Origin: Thermomonospora catenispora
GTDB lineage: Bacteria; Actinomycetota; Actinomycetes; Streptosporangiales; Streptosporangiaceae
Length of the DNA stretch: 64,000 nucleotides
Assembly (NCBI RefSeq): GCF_006363815.1
Contig: NZ_RRYT01000008.1
Span: 1-64,000 of the forward strand
Reading direction: 5' to 3'
Made by a program: the position numbers and the translations under genes. A model generated the notes under the pieces. The model ran no database searches, was not told the DNA's origin, and saw nothing but the letters and a program-made list of their open reading frames with translations. Positions 55,315-63,458 of the stretch are shown piece after piece (position 1 is the first letter of the stretch; each line of letters starts with the position of its first letter).

Positions 55315-56292
55315 TCAGCTGTGCCCGCCGAACAGGCTGGTCACCGACCCGTCGCTGAACACCTCGTGGATCGCCTGCGCGATCAGCGGAGCGATCGACA
55401 GCACCGTCAGCTTGTCGAACCTCTTCTCCTCCGGGATCGGCAGGGTGTTGGTGAGGATCACCTCAGAGATCCGGGAGTTCTTCAACCGGTCCACCGCCGG
55501 GCCCGACAGCACCCCGTGCGTGGCCGTCGCCACCACGCGCGCCGCGCCCTTCTCGAACAGCGCGTCGGCCGCCTTCACGATCGTGCCGCCGGTGTCGATC
55601 ATGTCGTCCACGATCACGCAGGTGCGGCCTTCGACCTCGCCGACCACCTCGAAGACCTTGACCTCGTTGGCGACCTCGGGGTCCCGGCGCTTGTGGATGA
55701 TCGCCAGCGGGCAGCCCAGCCGGTCGGTCCACCGCTCCGCCACCCGCACCCGGCCCGCGTCGGGGGCCACCACCGTCACCTGCGAGGTGTCCAGCTTGGA
55801 CTCCACGTGGCTGGCCAGCAGCTCCAGCGCGAACAGGTGGTCCACCGGGCAGTCGAAGAACCCCTGGATCTGCGCCGTGTGCAGGTCCACCGTGATCAGG
55901 CGGTGCGCCCCCGCCGTCTTGAACAGGTCGGCGATCAGCCGCGCCGAGATCGGCTCCCGGCCCCGGTGCTTTTTGTCCTGTCGCGCGTACCCGAAGAACG
56001 GAGCGACCACCGTGATCCGGGCGGCCGACGCGCGTTTGAGCGCATCGACCATGATCAGCTGCTCCATGATCCACTGGTTGATCGGCGAGGTGTGCGACTG
56101 GATCACGAACGCGTCCGAGCCGCGCACCGACTCCAGGAACCGCACGAAGGTCTCGCCGTTGGCGAAGTCATAGGCCGCGGTCGGCGTCAGCTCCACGTGC
56201 AGGTTGTCGGCGACCTCCTTGGCCAGCTCCGGGTGCGCCCGGCCGGAGAAGAGCATCAGCTTCTTCTCACCGCTCGCCTTGATCCCACTCAC
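55315..56292 (-). CDS. prs: Ribose-phosphate diphosphokinase (PRPP synthetase)
   Basis: A 325-residue enzyme making PRPP from ribose-5-phosphate and ATP. Family features: LMLFSGRAHPELAKEVA, the FANGETFVRF loop, FGYARQDKKHRGREPI, VDLHTAQIQGFF, and the PRPP loop DDMIDTGGTI. The GTG at 56292 is chosen over an earlier in-frame ATG because GGGGGAG precedes it and the length becomes normal. It lies 28 bases downstream of glmU. Confidence 0.96.
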   Translation of the reverse strand: MSGIKASGEKKLMLFSGRAHPELAKEVADNLHVELTPTAAYDFANGETFVRFLESVRGSDAFVIQSHTSPINQWIMEQLIMVDALKRASAARITVVAPFFGYARQDKKHRGREPISARLIADLFKTAGAHRLITVDLHTAQIQGFFDCPVDHLFALELLASHVESKLDTSQVTVVAPDAGRVRVAERWTDRLGCPLAIIHKRRDPEVANEVKVFEVVGEVEGRTCVIVDDMIDTGGTIVKAADALFEKGAARVVATATHGVLSGPAVDRLKNSRISEVILTNTLPIPEEKRFDKLTVLSIAPLIAQAIHEVFSDGSVTSLFGGHS

Positions 56293-56320
56293 CTGAGAAA
56301 ACTCCCCCTCGAAGGAAAAT

Positions 56321-57787
56321 CTATGCACCCGTGTCCTGGCCGGCGGCGGGCTCGTCCGCCCGACGCTCGGCCGCCCGGCGCGCCGCCTCCGCGGCAGGGG
56401 TTCCGGGGCGCTTGCGCTCGACCCACCCCTCGATGTTGCGCTGCCGGCCCCGCGCCACCGCCATCGCCCCGGGAGGGACGTCGCTGACGATCACGGAACC
56501 CGCCGCCGTATAGGCCCCATCGCCTATGTGCACCGGAGCGACCAGCATGTTGTCGCTGCCGATGCGCACGTGGTCGCCCACGACGGTGCGGTGCTTGCGC
56601 ACCCCGTCGTAGTTGACGAACACCGACCCGGCGCCGATGTTCGAGCCCTGCCCGATCTCGGCGTCGCCGACATAGGTGAGGTGGGGCACCTTCGCCCCCT
56701 CTCCCACCACGGCGTTCTTCATCTCCACATAGGTGCCCGCCTTGGCCTTGCGGGCCAGGCGGGTGCCCGGTCGCAGATAGGCGAACGGCCCGACCGTCGC
56801 CTCCGGGCCGATCTCGGCCCGGTCCGCCACCGCGTTGACGACCACCGCGCCGGCGCCCACCACCGTGTCGGTCAACGTGGTGTTGGGGCCGACCTCGGCA
56901 CCCTCCTGCAGCCGGGTGCTCCCGCGCAGCTGGGTGTTCGGATGGATCACCACGTCGGGCTCGGTGACCACGTCCACATCGATCCAGGTGGTGGCCGGAT
57001 CCACCACCGTCACGCCGGCCCGCATGTGCTCCCGGACGATCCGCTCGTTGAGCAGCCTGCGCGCCTCCGCCAGCTGCACCCGGTCGTTGACGCCCAGCAT
57101 CTCCACCCAGTCCGGGGCGGTGAACGCCCCGATCCGGTGGCCCTGCTCGCGCAGGATCGCCGGGACGTCGGTCAGGTACTCCTCGCCGCCGGCGTTGTCG
57201 GTCGTCACCTGCTTGAGCGCGGACTCCAGCAGCTCGCCGTCGAAGGCGTACATGCCGACGTTGATCTCGCGCACCGCGCGCTGGGCCTCATCGGCGTCCT
57301 TGTGCTCCACGATCGCGGTCACCGCGCCGTCCGGACCGCGCAGGATCCGCCCGTATCCGGTGGGGTCGGGGACCTCGGTGGTCAGGACGGTCGCCGCGTT
57401 CTGCTCCCGTTCGTGGGTGCGCACCAGTTCCGCCAGCGTGGCGCCGCGCAGCAGCGGATGGTCGCCGTTGGTGACCACCACCGTCCCCTGCAGCGTTCCG
57501 ACCTGCTCCAGCACGGTGCGCACGGCGTGTCCGGTCCCGCCCTGCCGCTCCTGGACCACCGGCTCGGCGTGCGGGGCGTGCTCGGCCAGGTGCTCGATCA
57601 CCTGCTCACGGCGGTGCCCCACCACCACGAGCAGCCGCTGCGGCTCCAGCTCGCGGGCGGCGGCCAGCACATGACCGAGCATGCTGCGTCCGCACAGCTC
57701 GTGCAGGACCTTGGACTTGCGGGACTTCATGCGGGTGCCCTCACCCGCGGCGAGGACGATCACGGCAGCCGGGCGGCGCGCACTCAC
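56321..57787 (-). CDS. glmU: Bifunctional UDP-N-acetylglucosamine pyrophosphorylase/acetyltransferase
   Basis: A 488-residue enzyme for the last two steps to UDP-GlcNAc, the precursor of peptidoglycan and of glycans like that of the neighbouring locus. The N-terminal uridylyltransferase has [23 protein letters not shown] and the C-terminal half is a left-handed beta-helix with hexapeptide repeats, ending in the GKKRPG-like tail. The GTG at 57787 has GAGGAG six bases upstream. A Pro/Ala-rich 30-residue C-terminal extension is typical of actinobacteria. It heads glmU-prs. Confidence 0.97.
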   Translation of the reverse strand: MSARRPAAVIVLAAGEGTRMKSRKSKVLHELCGRSMLGHVLAAARELEPQRLLVVVGHRREQVIEHLAEHAPHAEPVVQERQGGTGHAVRTVLEQVGTLQGTVVVTNGDHPLLRGATLAELVRTHEREQNAATVLTTEVPDPTGYGRILRGPDGAVTAIVEHKDADEAQRAVREINVGMYAFDGELLESALKQVTTDNAGGEEYLTDVPAILREQGHRIGAFTAPDWVEMLGVNDRVQLAEARRLLNERIVREHMRAGVTVVDPATTWIDVDVVTEPDVVIHPNTQLRGSTRLQEGAEVGPNTTLTDTVVGAGAVVVNAVADRAEIGPEATVGPFAYLRPGTRLARKAKAGTYVEMKNAVVGEGAKVPHLTYVGDAEIGQGSNIGAGSVFVNYDGVRKHRTVVGDHVRIGSDNMLVAPVHIGDGAYTAAGSVIVSDVPPGAMAVARGRQRNIEGWVERKRPGTPAAEAARRAAERRADEPAAGQDTGA

Positions 57788-57946
57788 GGAGGCTCCTCGG
57801 CATCGCGGACTGGGTCGGATGATCGGGCACCGGCGAACGCTATGGAGCTGAAACACTCACGACCTGCATCGACGCAGGCGACCAGCACAGGCCCGACAGC
57901 TGCAGGATACCGCCCCGCCTCGTCCTGTCACCCCCGCGGGGTTCCC

Positions 57947-57980
57947 GGCCCCGCCAGGCCGGGCGTCGCCTGGCGGGGCC
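57947..57980 (-). terminator. Hairpin downstream of tRNA-Gln
   Basis: A 12-bp perfect stem (GGCCCCGCCAGG at 57947-57958 and its complement at 57969-57980) with a 10-base loop lies 14 bases past the tRNA 3' end on the minus strand. Confidence 0.65.
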
Positions 57981-57993
57981 GCTCTTCGTCCTG

Positions 57994-58064
57994 CTCCCGG
58001 GGAAGGAATCGAACCCTCATTAGAGCAACCAAAATGCCCTGTCCTGCCGTTAGACGACCCGGGA
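57994..58064 (-). tRNA. tRNA-Gln (anticodon UUG)
   Basis: The minus strand folds as a full cloverleaf: acceptor TCCCGGG/CCCGGGA, anticodon stem GGGCA/TGCTC with loop TTTTGGT (U33 present, anticodon UUG), T loop TTCGATT, and discriminator G as usual for glutamine. CCA is not encoded. It lies upstream of glmU on the same strand. Confidence 0.95.
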
Positions 58065-58991
58065 AGGACCGGTCCCTGTCATCGAGACCGACGTGTCCAA
58101 GGATACCGACTGACGCTGCTCGCGGCCTCCCCTTAAAACAGCGCCTCCCGCGGCGGCGGGCGCCGCCGGAGGCGCGGTCCGGTCCGTTCGCGGACGTCTT
58201 GCGGACATGCCGTCGGCGCCGTGCCGCGGTGCGGGCGAAGAAGCGGACGACGATGCGGGCGGAGAAGATCGCGGCGGGTCTCCTCGATGCGCGGATCCCC
58301 CTCTCCACGACGCCGTTCCCGGCGTCCGCCGCGGTGCCCGGGCGTGTTCGCTCCGCGGTCCGCGGCGTCCGTGGGCGAAGGCGCCGAGGACGGCCCCTCC
58401 GGCCCGTCGCCGCCTCCGCCGGAGCCCGTGGGACGGGCTCGCCGCGCCCTCCCCGATCTCCCCGGCCGCGAAGGGACGGAGATTCCTTCTCGCCACCCCT
58501 TTCTCCCCGGTTTCTCATCCGCCGTGTCGGCCCGAGGAAAGGACCCGGTCGACGGCGACGCGTCGTCGACCGGGAGGCTCCGGTTTCGCGCATCGCCACC
58601 GTTTTCCGCCCATCAGCGGACGAGTGCCGAGATATCTCGCTATCCAGGACTGAGAAGAAGCATTTCACATGCGGTCTCCCGCGCCGATCGGGCGTCGGAG
58701 GGCTCAGGGCCCGCCGGACCCCTCGGTCCCGCCCTCCGGTCGCCGGCCGGCGCACCACCGGCCGGCGCCGCGCGGCCCCTGCGCCCCGTCCTCCCCGGAA
58801 GTGCCCGTCACGCGCGCGGCCTCCCGGGTGCTCTCCCGGCGGCCCCATGGGCCGCCTCCGACGGGTGGGCGCCCGTCCCGGCGGCGCCGCACCGACGCCC
58901 TCCGCGTCCGGCCGCGGGCCGATCCGCAGCCGCCGATCGGGCCGGCGCTCATCGCCGGATGCGCTCCGGAAAGGTCTCCGCCGAACCCCTC

Positions 58992-59033
58992 TGTGGACCA
59001 CCCTGTGGATAACACTTTCTCGATTGTGGAAAA
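58992..59033 (+). promoter_or_regulatory. Three DnaA-box-like nonamers in tandem
   Basis: TGTGGACCA (58992-59000), TGTGGATAA (59004-59012, the exact complement of the E. coli consensus TTATCCACA) and TGTGGAAAA (59025-59033) lie in one orientation, 12 and 21 bases apart. The other two differ by one base from known box variants. The function is inferred. Confidence 0.5.
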
Positions 59034-59086
59034 CCTTCCTCTCAAGGGATCGACGGGCTTTCCGGCGAAGCCCTCTGCGGTCACCG

Positions 59087-59128
59087 GGGATCCCGGCGCC
59101 CGCCCTCATGGCGCGGCGCCGGGATCCC
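59087..59128. repeat. Long inverted repeat in the gene-free region
   Basis: GGGATCCCGGCGCC (59087-59100) and its exact complement (59115-59128) flank a 14-base spacer that itself pairs (CGCC/GGCG), giving a hairpin of about 18 bp. It could be a terminator or structural element. Confidence 0.75.
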
Positions 59129-59246
59129 GCGGACCGAAAAGGCGCGCGCCGTAGGAAGAGAACACGGCGGCGGCTCTCTCGGCCGGCCCGCTTTGCAGTC
59201 GATCTCCCGTTTCGAAGGAGGAAACGGCCCGGCTCCCGCCTCGTCA

Positions 59247-59287
59247 CCGGTCCGCGCACGAAAGGTCGCCGGTCCGTGCGCGAAAGG
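59247..59287. repeat. Two 19-bp near-identical direct repeats, 22-bp period
   Basis: CCGGTCCGCGCACGAAAGG (59247-59265) and CCGGTCCGTGCGCGAAAGG (59269-59287) differ at two positions and start 22 bases apart, about two helical turns. Confidence 0.75.
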
Positions 59288-59881
59288 CGGCCGTCCGCCG
59301 TTCCCGCCGCCGTGCGCCCGGACGCCATAAGGCCTTCCCGATCCGAGCCGAAGGTGCGTCGGATCCCCCGCCGTTCGCCCGCCCGGACCGATCTGGAATC
59401 CACGACGCGGAAGGCGAGCGTCACCGGGCGCGCACATCCGGTAGCCGGCGGGCCGGATATGTGTGCGCAATGTCATAGCGCCATGGCGGACCGGGGCCTT
59501 CTCCGGATCGGCTCCGGCCGCGCCGGTGCCCTTTCCGGCGCCGTGACGGCGCGGTCACGGCAATGCGGAGCAGGGCGGTTCAGAACGCGCCTCATCGAGC
59601 ACGCCGTCTGCACCGTCCGCCGTGGGGCGGGCGGCGGGAGGACGAAGGCGTGCGGTTTCGGATGTCCCACAGGAGGTATCGATCCCCGGCATGCGAGCGA
59701 TCGGCGAACTCGGGACGCCCGCCGGGCGTTGGCCTCAGAGAGGTCGGCCCCGCCGGGCGCAGGCCCGTCCTCGGCGTCGTCGGGGCCGCCGGCCCGGAGT
59801 CGGCGCGCGAGGGGCGGGCGGGTGGATCGCTCGCACATGTGACCGGGAAGACAGCACCGGTTTTACCGACGAGGTCTGTCC

Positions 59882-59901
59882 AACCTACGGATCCGTAGGT
59901 T
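59882..59901. promoter_or_regulatory. Perfect 20-bp operator palindrome before the desaturase gene
   Basis: AACCTACGGATCCGTAGGTT is a perfect palindrome, and a further CGTAGGT half-site lies at 59909-59915, 15 bases from the one inside it. The position 43 bases before the desaturase start and the TetR gene behind it make a TetR-family (FasR-like) operator likely. Confidence 0.75.
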
Positions 59902-59943
59902 ACGGTGGCGTAGGTAAGGGTTCCCGACATGGAGAGCGTTCGT

Positions 59944-60888
59944 ATGACTACTGCCCCGGTTCTTGACCGGCCACGCGCCGGCTCACGGCCCGAACTCGAG
60001 TCCGAGCAGACCCCCTTCGGCAAGAAGGTGCTCGTCGCCGTCTTCACCGGCGTCCCGTTCCTGGCCCTGCTCGCCGCGGTCCCGATGGCCTGGGGGCGCG
60101 TCCTGGGCTGGACGGACGTGGCGCTGGCGGCGGTGTTCTACCTGGTGACGGCGGCCGGCATCACGATCGGCTACCACCGGCACTTCACGCACGGCTCGTT
60201 CAAGGCCAAGCGACCGCTGCGCATCGCGCTGGGCATCGCGGGGAGCATGGCCATCGAGGGCCCCGTCATCACCTGGGTGGCCGACCATCGGCGGCACCAC
60301 AAGCACTCCGACAAGGAGATGGACCCGCACTCGCCCTGGCGGTTCGGCGACGACTGGAAGGCGCTGGCCAAGGGGCTGGTGTGGGCGCACTACGGCTGGC
60401 TGTTCGACGGCGCCCAGACCTCCAAGCGGCGGTTCGCCCCGGACCTGCTGGCCGACAAGGACATCGTGCGGATCCACAAGGCGTTCCCCGCGCTGGTGGC
60501 GGTCTCGTTCCTGCTGCCGGCGGTGCTCGGCGGCCTGCTGACCATGTCCTGGCAGGGCGCGCTGACCGCGTTCTTCTGGGCCGGACTGGTGCGGATCGGC
60601 CTGGTGCAGCACGTGACCTGGTCGATCAACTCCATCTGCCACACCTTCGGCAAGAAGGACTTCGAGGCCCGGGACGAGTCGCGGAACGTCTGGTGGCTGG
60701 CCATCCCGTCGCTGGGCGAGTCGTGGCACAACCTCCACCACGCCGACCCCACGTGCGCGCGTCACGGCGTCCTCAAGGGTCAGGTGGACGTCTCCGCCCG
60801 GGTCATCTGGGCGTTCGAGAAGCTGGGGTGGGCCTACAACGTCCGCTGGCCGAACCAGGAGCGGTTGGCCGCCAAGAGGCTGAGGTGA
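59944..60888 (+). CDS. Membrane acyl-CoA/acyl-lipid delta-9-type desaturase
   Basis: A 314-residue di-iron membrane desaturase. The three histidine boxes are intact: HRHFTH (residues 78-83), DHRRHH (115-119, with D-H before) and HNLHH near 258. Hydrophobic helices flank them in the usual pattern. It introduces a double bond into saturated acyl chains, controlling membrane fluidity. The ATG at 59944 is chosen because GGAGAG lies seven bases upstream; the ATG at 59929 is less well placed. It is followed 26 bases later by a TetR gene on the same strand, so the two form a unit under the palindrome. Confidence 0.92.
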   Translation: MTTAPVLDRPRAGSRPELESEQTPFGKKVLVAVFTGVPFLALLAAVPMAWGRVLGWTDVALAAVFYLVTAAGITIGYHRHFTHGSFKAKRPLRIALGIAGSMAIEGPVITWVADHRRHHKHSDKEMDPHSPWRFGDDWKALAKGLVWAHYGWLFDGAQTSKRRFAPDLLADKDIVRIHKAFPALVAVSFLLPAVLGGLLTMSWQGALTAFFWAGLVRIGLVQHVTWSINSICHTFGKKDFEARDESRNVWWLAIPSLGESWHNLHHADPTCARHGVLKGQVDVSARVIWAFEKLGWAYNVRWPNQERLAAKRLR

Positions 60889-60914
60889 TCCCGTCTTCGC
60901 GGGATGATTGATGA

Positions 60915-61745
60915 GTGACTGAACCCGCCCCACGGTCCCGCCGCAAGAGGATGACCGGTAAGGAACGACGTGAGCAGCTTCTCGAGATCGGGCGGACCCT
61001 GTTCGCCGAGCGAGGACTCGACGGCACCTCGGTAGAGGAGATCGCCGCCGCGGCCGGGGTCTCCAAGCCGGTGGTGTACGAACACTTCGGCGGCAAGGAG
61101 GGTCTGTACGCGGTCGTGGTGGACCGCGAGTTCGAGAAGCTGCTCCGCCTCATCACCGATGCCCTGATGGCGGGCACGCACTATCGGCAAAAACTGGAGA
61201 AGGCGGCGCTGGCGCTGCTGGAATACATCGAAGAGTGCAGCGACGGGTTCCGCATCCTGGTGCGCGATTCGCACGGCGGCACCGGCACCGGCAGCTTCGC
61301 CAGCCTGCTCAGCGAGATCGCCAGCCAGGTCGAGCACGTGCTGGCCGAGGAGTTCGACCGGCGCGGGTACGACGACAAGCACGCTCCGATGTACGCGCAG
61401 ATGCTGGTGGGCATGGTGGCGCTGACCGGCCAGTGGTGGCTGGACGTGCGCAAGCCCAAGCGCGCGGAGGTCGCCGCCCACGTGGTGAACCTCGCCTGGA
61501 ACGGCCTGTCCGGGCTGGAGCCTCGCCCGACCCTGGACCCCAAACGCCGTCACAAGGAGCGCGAACGCCTCAGGCGTCTCCGCGAGAAGGAGGCGGCCAA
61601 GGCCCTGAAGGCCGAGGAGAAGGCCGCCGCCCGGGCCGAGAAGGCCCAGCGCAAGGCACGCCGCGAACAGGCCGAACGCGAACAGGCCGAAGAGGACGCC
61701 CCGTCCGCCGAGCAGCCGTTCGCCCCGTCCTCGGACCTCTCCTAG
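60915..61745 (+). CDS. TetR family regulator, FasR-like
   Basis: A 276-residue regulator. The N-terminal HTH is very close to actinobacterial FasR (EEIAAAAGVSKPVVYEHFGGKEGLYAVVVDRE, residues about 37-68). FasR proteins sense long-chain acyl-CoA and control fatty-acid synthesis genes. The ligand domain continues to about residue 210, then a 55-residue Lys/Glu/Ala-rich helical tail. It follows the desaturase and probably binds the 20-bp palindrome upstream of it, giving feedback control. GTG start at 60915. Confidence 0.85.
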   Translation: MTEPAPRSRRKRMTGKERREQLLEIGRTLFAERGLDGTSVEEIAAAAGVSKPVVYEHFGGKEGLYAVVVDREFEKLLRLITDALMAGTHYRQKLEKAALALLEYIEECSDGFRILVRDSHGGTGTGSFASLLSEIASQVEHVLAEEFDRRGYDDKHAPMYAQMLVGMVALTGQWWLDVRKPKRAEVAAHVVNLAWNGLSGLEPRPTLDPKRRHKERERLRRLREKEAAKALKAEEKAAARAEKAQRKARREQAEREQAEEDAPSAEQPFAPSSDLS

Positions 61746-61929
61746 CGATTTCGGGTCGCCCCCGCGGCCCGGCCCGCCGGTCGGCGGCGACCGGGGCAGG
61801 GTCCCCGCGGCCGGGCGGGAAGGTCGAGGGACGAGCGGCGGATCGACGGGCGCGATCTGAGACGCGATCTGGGACGCGGTCGCACGGGCGGGCCTCAGCG
61901 CTGTATTCCGTCACTTCCCCTCTCTAGAT

Positions 61930-61945
61930 TCGAACATACGTTCGA
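61930..61945. promoter_or_regulatory. Perfect SOS (LexA) box
   Basis: TCGAACATACGTTCGA fits the actinobacterial LexA consensus CGAAC-N4-GTTCG with symmetric outer bases. It lies 20 bases before the start of the next plus-strand gene, where bound LexA would block transcription. Confidence 0.85.
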
Positions 61946-61965
61946 CATCGAGAGGAGGGATCCCG

Positions 61966-62304
61966 ATGATCTCGCTCATGGACACCGGGCCGGCGACGTC
62001 CTGGCGCCGTCGAGCACGGCGTTCCGGCGACCGGGACCGCCCGGGAGGACGACCGCCCTGGGGAGCGGGCGCACGAAGAGGGGCGAGGAGAGGGGCGACG
62101 GCCTCCGACACCGTCGCCGACGAGCGCATCGCCGAGTCCCTGACCGCGCTGGAGGACGCCCTCTGGCTGCTGACGGAGAGCGAGCGCACGCCGGCCTGCG
62201 CACTGGAGAACGCGGTCCGGCGCCACGACCACGTCGCGGATCTGCGCAGGCTCGTGCACCGGCTGCAGGAGCTGTTGCTGCGCTGGGAGGGGACTCCTCC
62301 GTGA
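61966..62304 (+). CDS. Small SOS-controlled protein of unknown function, 112 aa
   Basis: A 112-residue protein with an Arg/Gly-rich N-terminal half (about 12-45, strongly basic, possibly nucleic-acid binding) and a helical C-terminal half (TVADERIAESLTALEDALWLLTESERT and VADLRRLVHRLQELLLRWEG). No family is recognised. The ATG at 61966 is preceded by AGGAGGGA; a second ATG at 61978 is possible. The perfect LexA box just upstream implies induction by DNA damage. It could be a division inhibitor, a repair accessory or a regulator; nothing in sequence decides. Confidence 0.7.
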   Translation: MISLMDTGPATSWRRRARRSGDRDRPGGRPPWGAGARRGARRGATASDTVADERIAESLTALEDALWLLTESERTPACALENAVRRHDHVADLRRLVHRLQELLLRWEGTPP

Positions 62305-62468
62305 AGTGCGGATCGCGGCGGCCGTCCGGAGTTCGTCCGGACGGCCGCCGACCAGGGCCACCGGCTCGGATCACGAGACCGGAGCTCGACACGGGTGTCG
62401 CCCGCCGCATGGAAGTCGCACCGCAGGGGAACGAGAACGCCTTGTTCACACGGCGGGCGGCACCCCGC

Positions 62469-63302
62469 TCAGGGAGGCGGCTCGCCGCCGTCCTCGGGGC
62501 GGCGGGCCACCACGAAGATCCGCCGGAAAGGGAAGACCGTTCCGTGCGGGCCGGGCGGATAGGCCGCACGGAGGGCGGCGCCGTACTCGGCGAGGAAGTC
62601 GCGGGCGGCCTCGGGGTCGAGGGCCGAGAGGACCGGACGCAGGGTGGTGCCCTTGACCCACTCCAGGACGGCGTCGTCGCCGCCGAGCACCTGGATGTAG
62701 GTGGTCTCCCAGGCGTCCACCGCGCAGCCCAGGTCGGCCAGCAGCGTGAGGTAGCCGGCGGCGTCGCGGACCGGCTCGGCCTCCAGCAGGCCGCCCAGCC
62801 GGTCGCGCCAGCGCGGCGACTCGCACAGCTCGCGCAGCAGGACGTGGCTGGGCGCGGCATGGTTGCCGGGCACCTGGAAGGCCAGGCAGCCGCCCGGGGC
62901 CAGATGGTCCGCCCAGCGGGCGAGCAGCTCCTCATGGCCGGGGATCCAGTGCAGGACCGCGTTCGAGATGATCACGTCCACCGGGCGGGCGGGGCGCCAC
63001 CGCCGGACGTCCTGCACGGTGAAGCGCACGGATGCGCCGGCGGCGGAGGCGGCCCGCCGGGCGGCGGCGATCATCTCGGGAGAGGAGTCGAGCCCCTCGA
63101 CGACGGCGCCGGGCCAGCGCCGGAGCAGCGTCACGGTGCGCTCGCCGGATCCGCAGCCGAGGTCGACCACATGACCGGGATCTCGGACGGGGACCCGCGC
63201 GAGGAGCTCGTCGAACGGACGGCCGCGCTCGGCGCCGAAGACGCCGTACTGCGCGGGGTCCCAGACGGCGGACCCGCGTGCGGCGGCCAGTTCTCTCGAC
63301 AT
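62469..63302 (-). CDS. tam: Trans-aconitate 2-methyltransferase
   Basis: A 277-residue SAM enzyme that methylates trans-aconitate, a spontaneous inhibitor of aconitase formed from cis-aconitate. Family features are WDPAQYGVFGAERGRPFDELLARV at the N-terminus, VVDLGCGSGERTVTLLRRWP (motif I), VDVIISNAVLHWIPGH, and the C-terminal FPFRRIFVVARR. ATG at 63302 follows a good promoter by eight bases, so a leaderless message is likely. It is divergent from a MarR regulator that matches TamR. Confidence 0.93.
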   Translation of the reverse strand: MSRELAAARGSAVWDPAQYGVFGAERGRPFDELLARVPVRDPGHVVDLGCGSGERTVTLLRRWPGAVVEGLDSSPEMIAAARRAASAAGASVRFTVQDVRRWRPARPVDVIISNAVLHWIPGHEELLARWADHLAPGGCLAFQVPGNHAAPSHVLLRELCESPRWRDRLGGLLEAEPVRDAAGYLTLLADLGCAVDAWETTYIQVLGGDDAVLEWVKGTTLRPVLSALDPEAARDFLAEYGAALRAAYPPGPHGTVFPFRRIFVVARRPEDGGEPPP

Positions 63303-63307
63303 CAAGA
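63294..63307. promoter_or_regulatory. TamR operator site 1, over the tam start
   Basis: TCTCGACATCAAGA overlaps the tam start codon and expected transcription start. It is the exact reverse complement of site 3 over 14 bases, and a CTYGA-YR-TCRAG palindrome. Confidence 0.7.
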
Positions 63308-63310
63308 CAT

Positions 63311-63339
63311 ATCATGGCCGGAAAATATCTTGATGTCAA
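63311..63339 (-). promoter_or_regulatory. tam promoter
   Basis: On the minus strand a perfect TTGACA (63334-63339) is followed 17 bases later by CATGAT (63311-63316); the tam ATG begins nine bases after that. This predicts a leaderless transcript. Confidence 0.6.
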
Positions 63340-63340
63340 A
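63329..63340. promoter_or_regulatory. TamR operator site 2, over the tam -35 box
   Basis: CTTGATGTCAAA is a variant of the same palindrome and contains the complement of the TTGACA box, so binding here would block tam transcription. Confidence 0.65.
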
Positions 63341-63428
63341 CATTCCGCCGCGTCCCGCCCGCGTCGCCCCTGCGGACCGCCCCTCCGGCCCCGCCCGCGA
63401 CCAGGTCGCGGCGCCGTCGGACCAGACA

Positions 63429-63442
63429 TCTTGATGTCGAGA
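63429..63442. promoter_or_regulatory. TamR operator site 3, before tamR
   Basis: TCTTGATGTCGAGA lies 17 bases before the tamR start and is identical in reverse to site 1, suggesting autoregulation. Confidence 0.7.
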
Positions 63443-63458
63443 AAGGTAGGCTCCTGCC

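Larger units (their letters stand above)
58065..59881. other. Gene-free region of about 1.8 kb
   Basis: Open frames here on both strands are Arg/Pro/Gly-rich shadows without coding bias or recognisable motifs, so I see no gene. The region contains a 12-bp palindrome CGAGATATCTCG (58628-58639), a cluster of DnaA-box-like nonamers, a long inverted repeat, a stem-loop exposing GAAGGAG (59207-59227), and two 19-bp near repeats. It separates tRNA-Gln/glmU from the desaturase operon. Confidence 0.6.

Noticed and set aside
58992-59033. A chromosomal origin
   Set aside because: oriC in actinomycetes lies beside dnaA and dnaN with many boxes; only three boxes and none of these genes are present.
57928-59424. 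498-codon minus-strand frame in the gene-free region
   Set aside because: The composition is dominated by Arg, Gly and Pro, there is no codon bias or domain, and it runs through tRNA-Gln.
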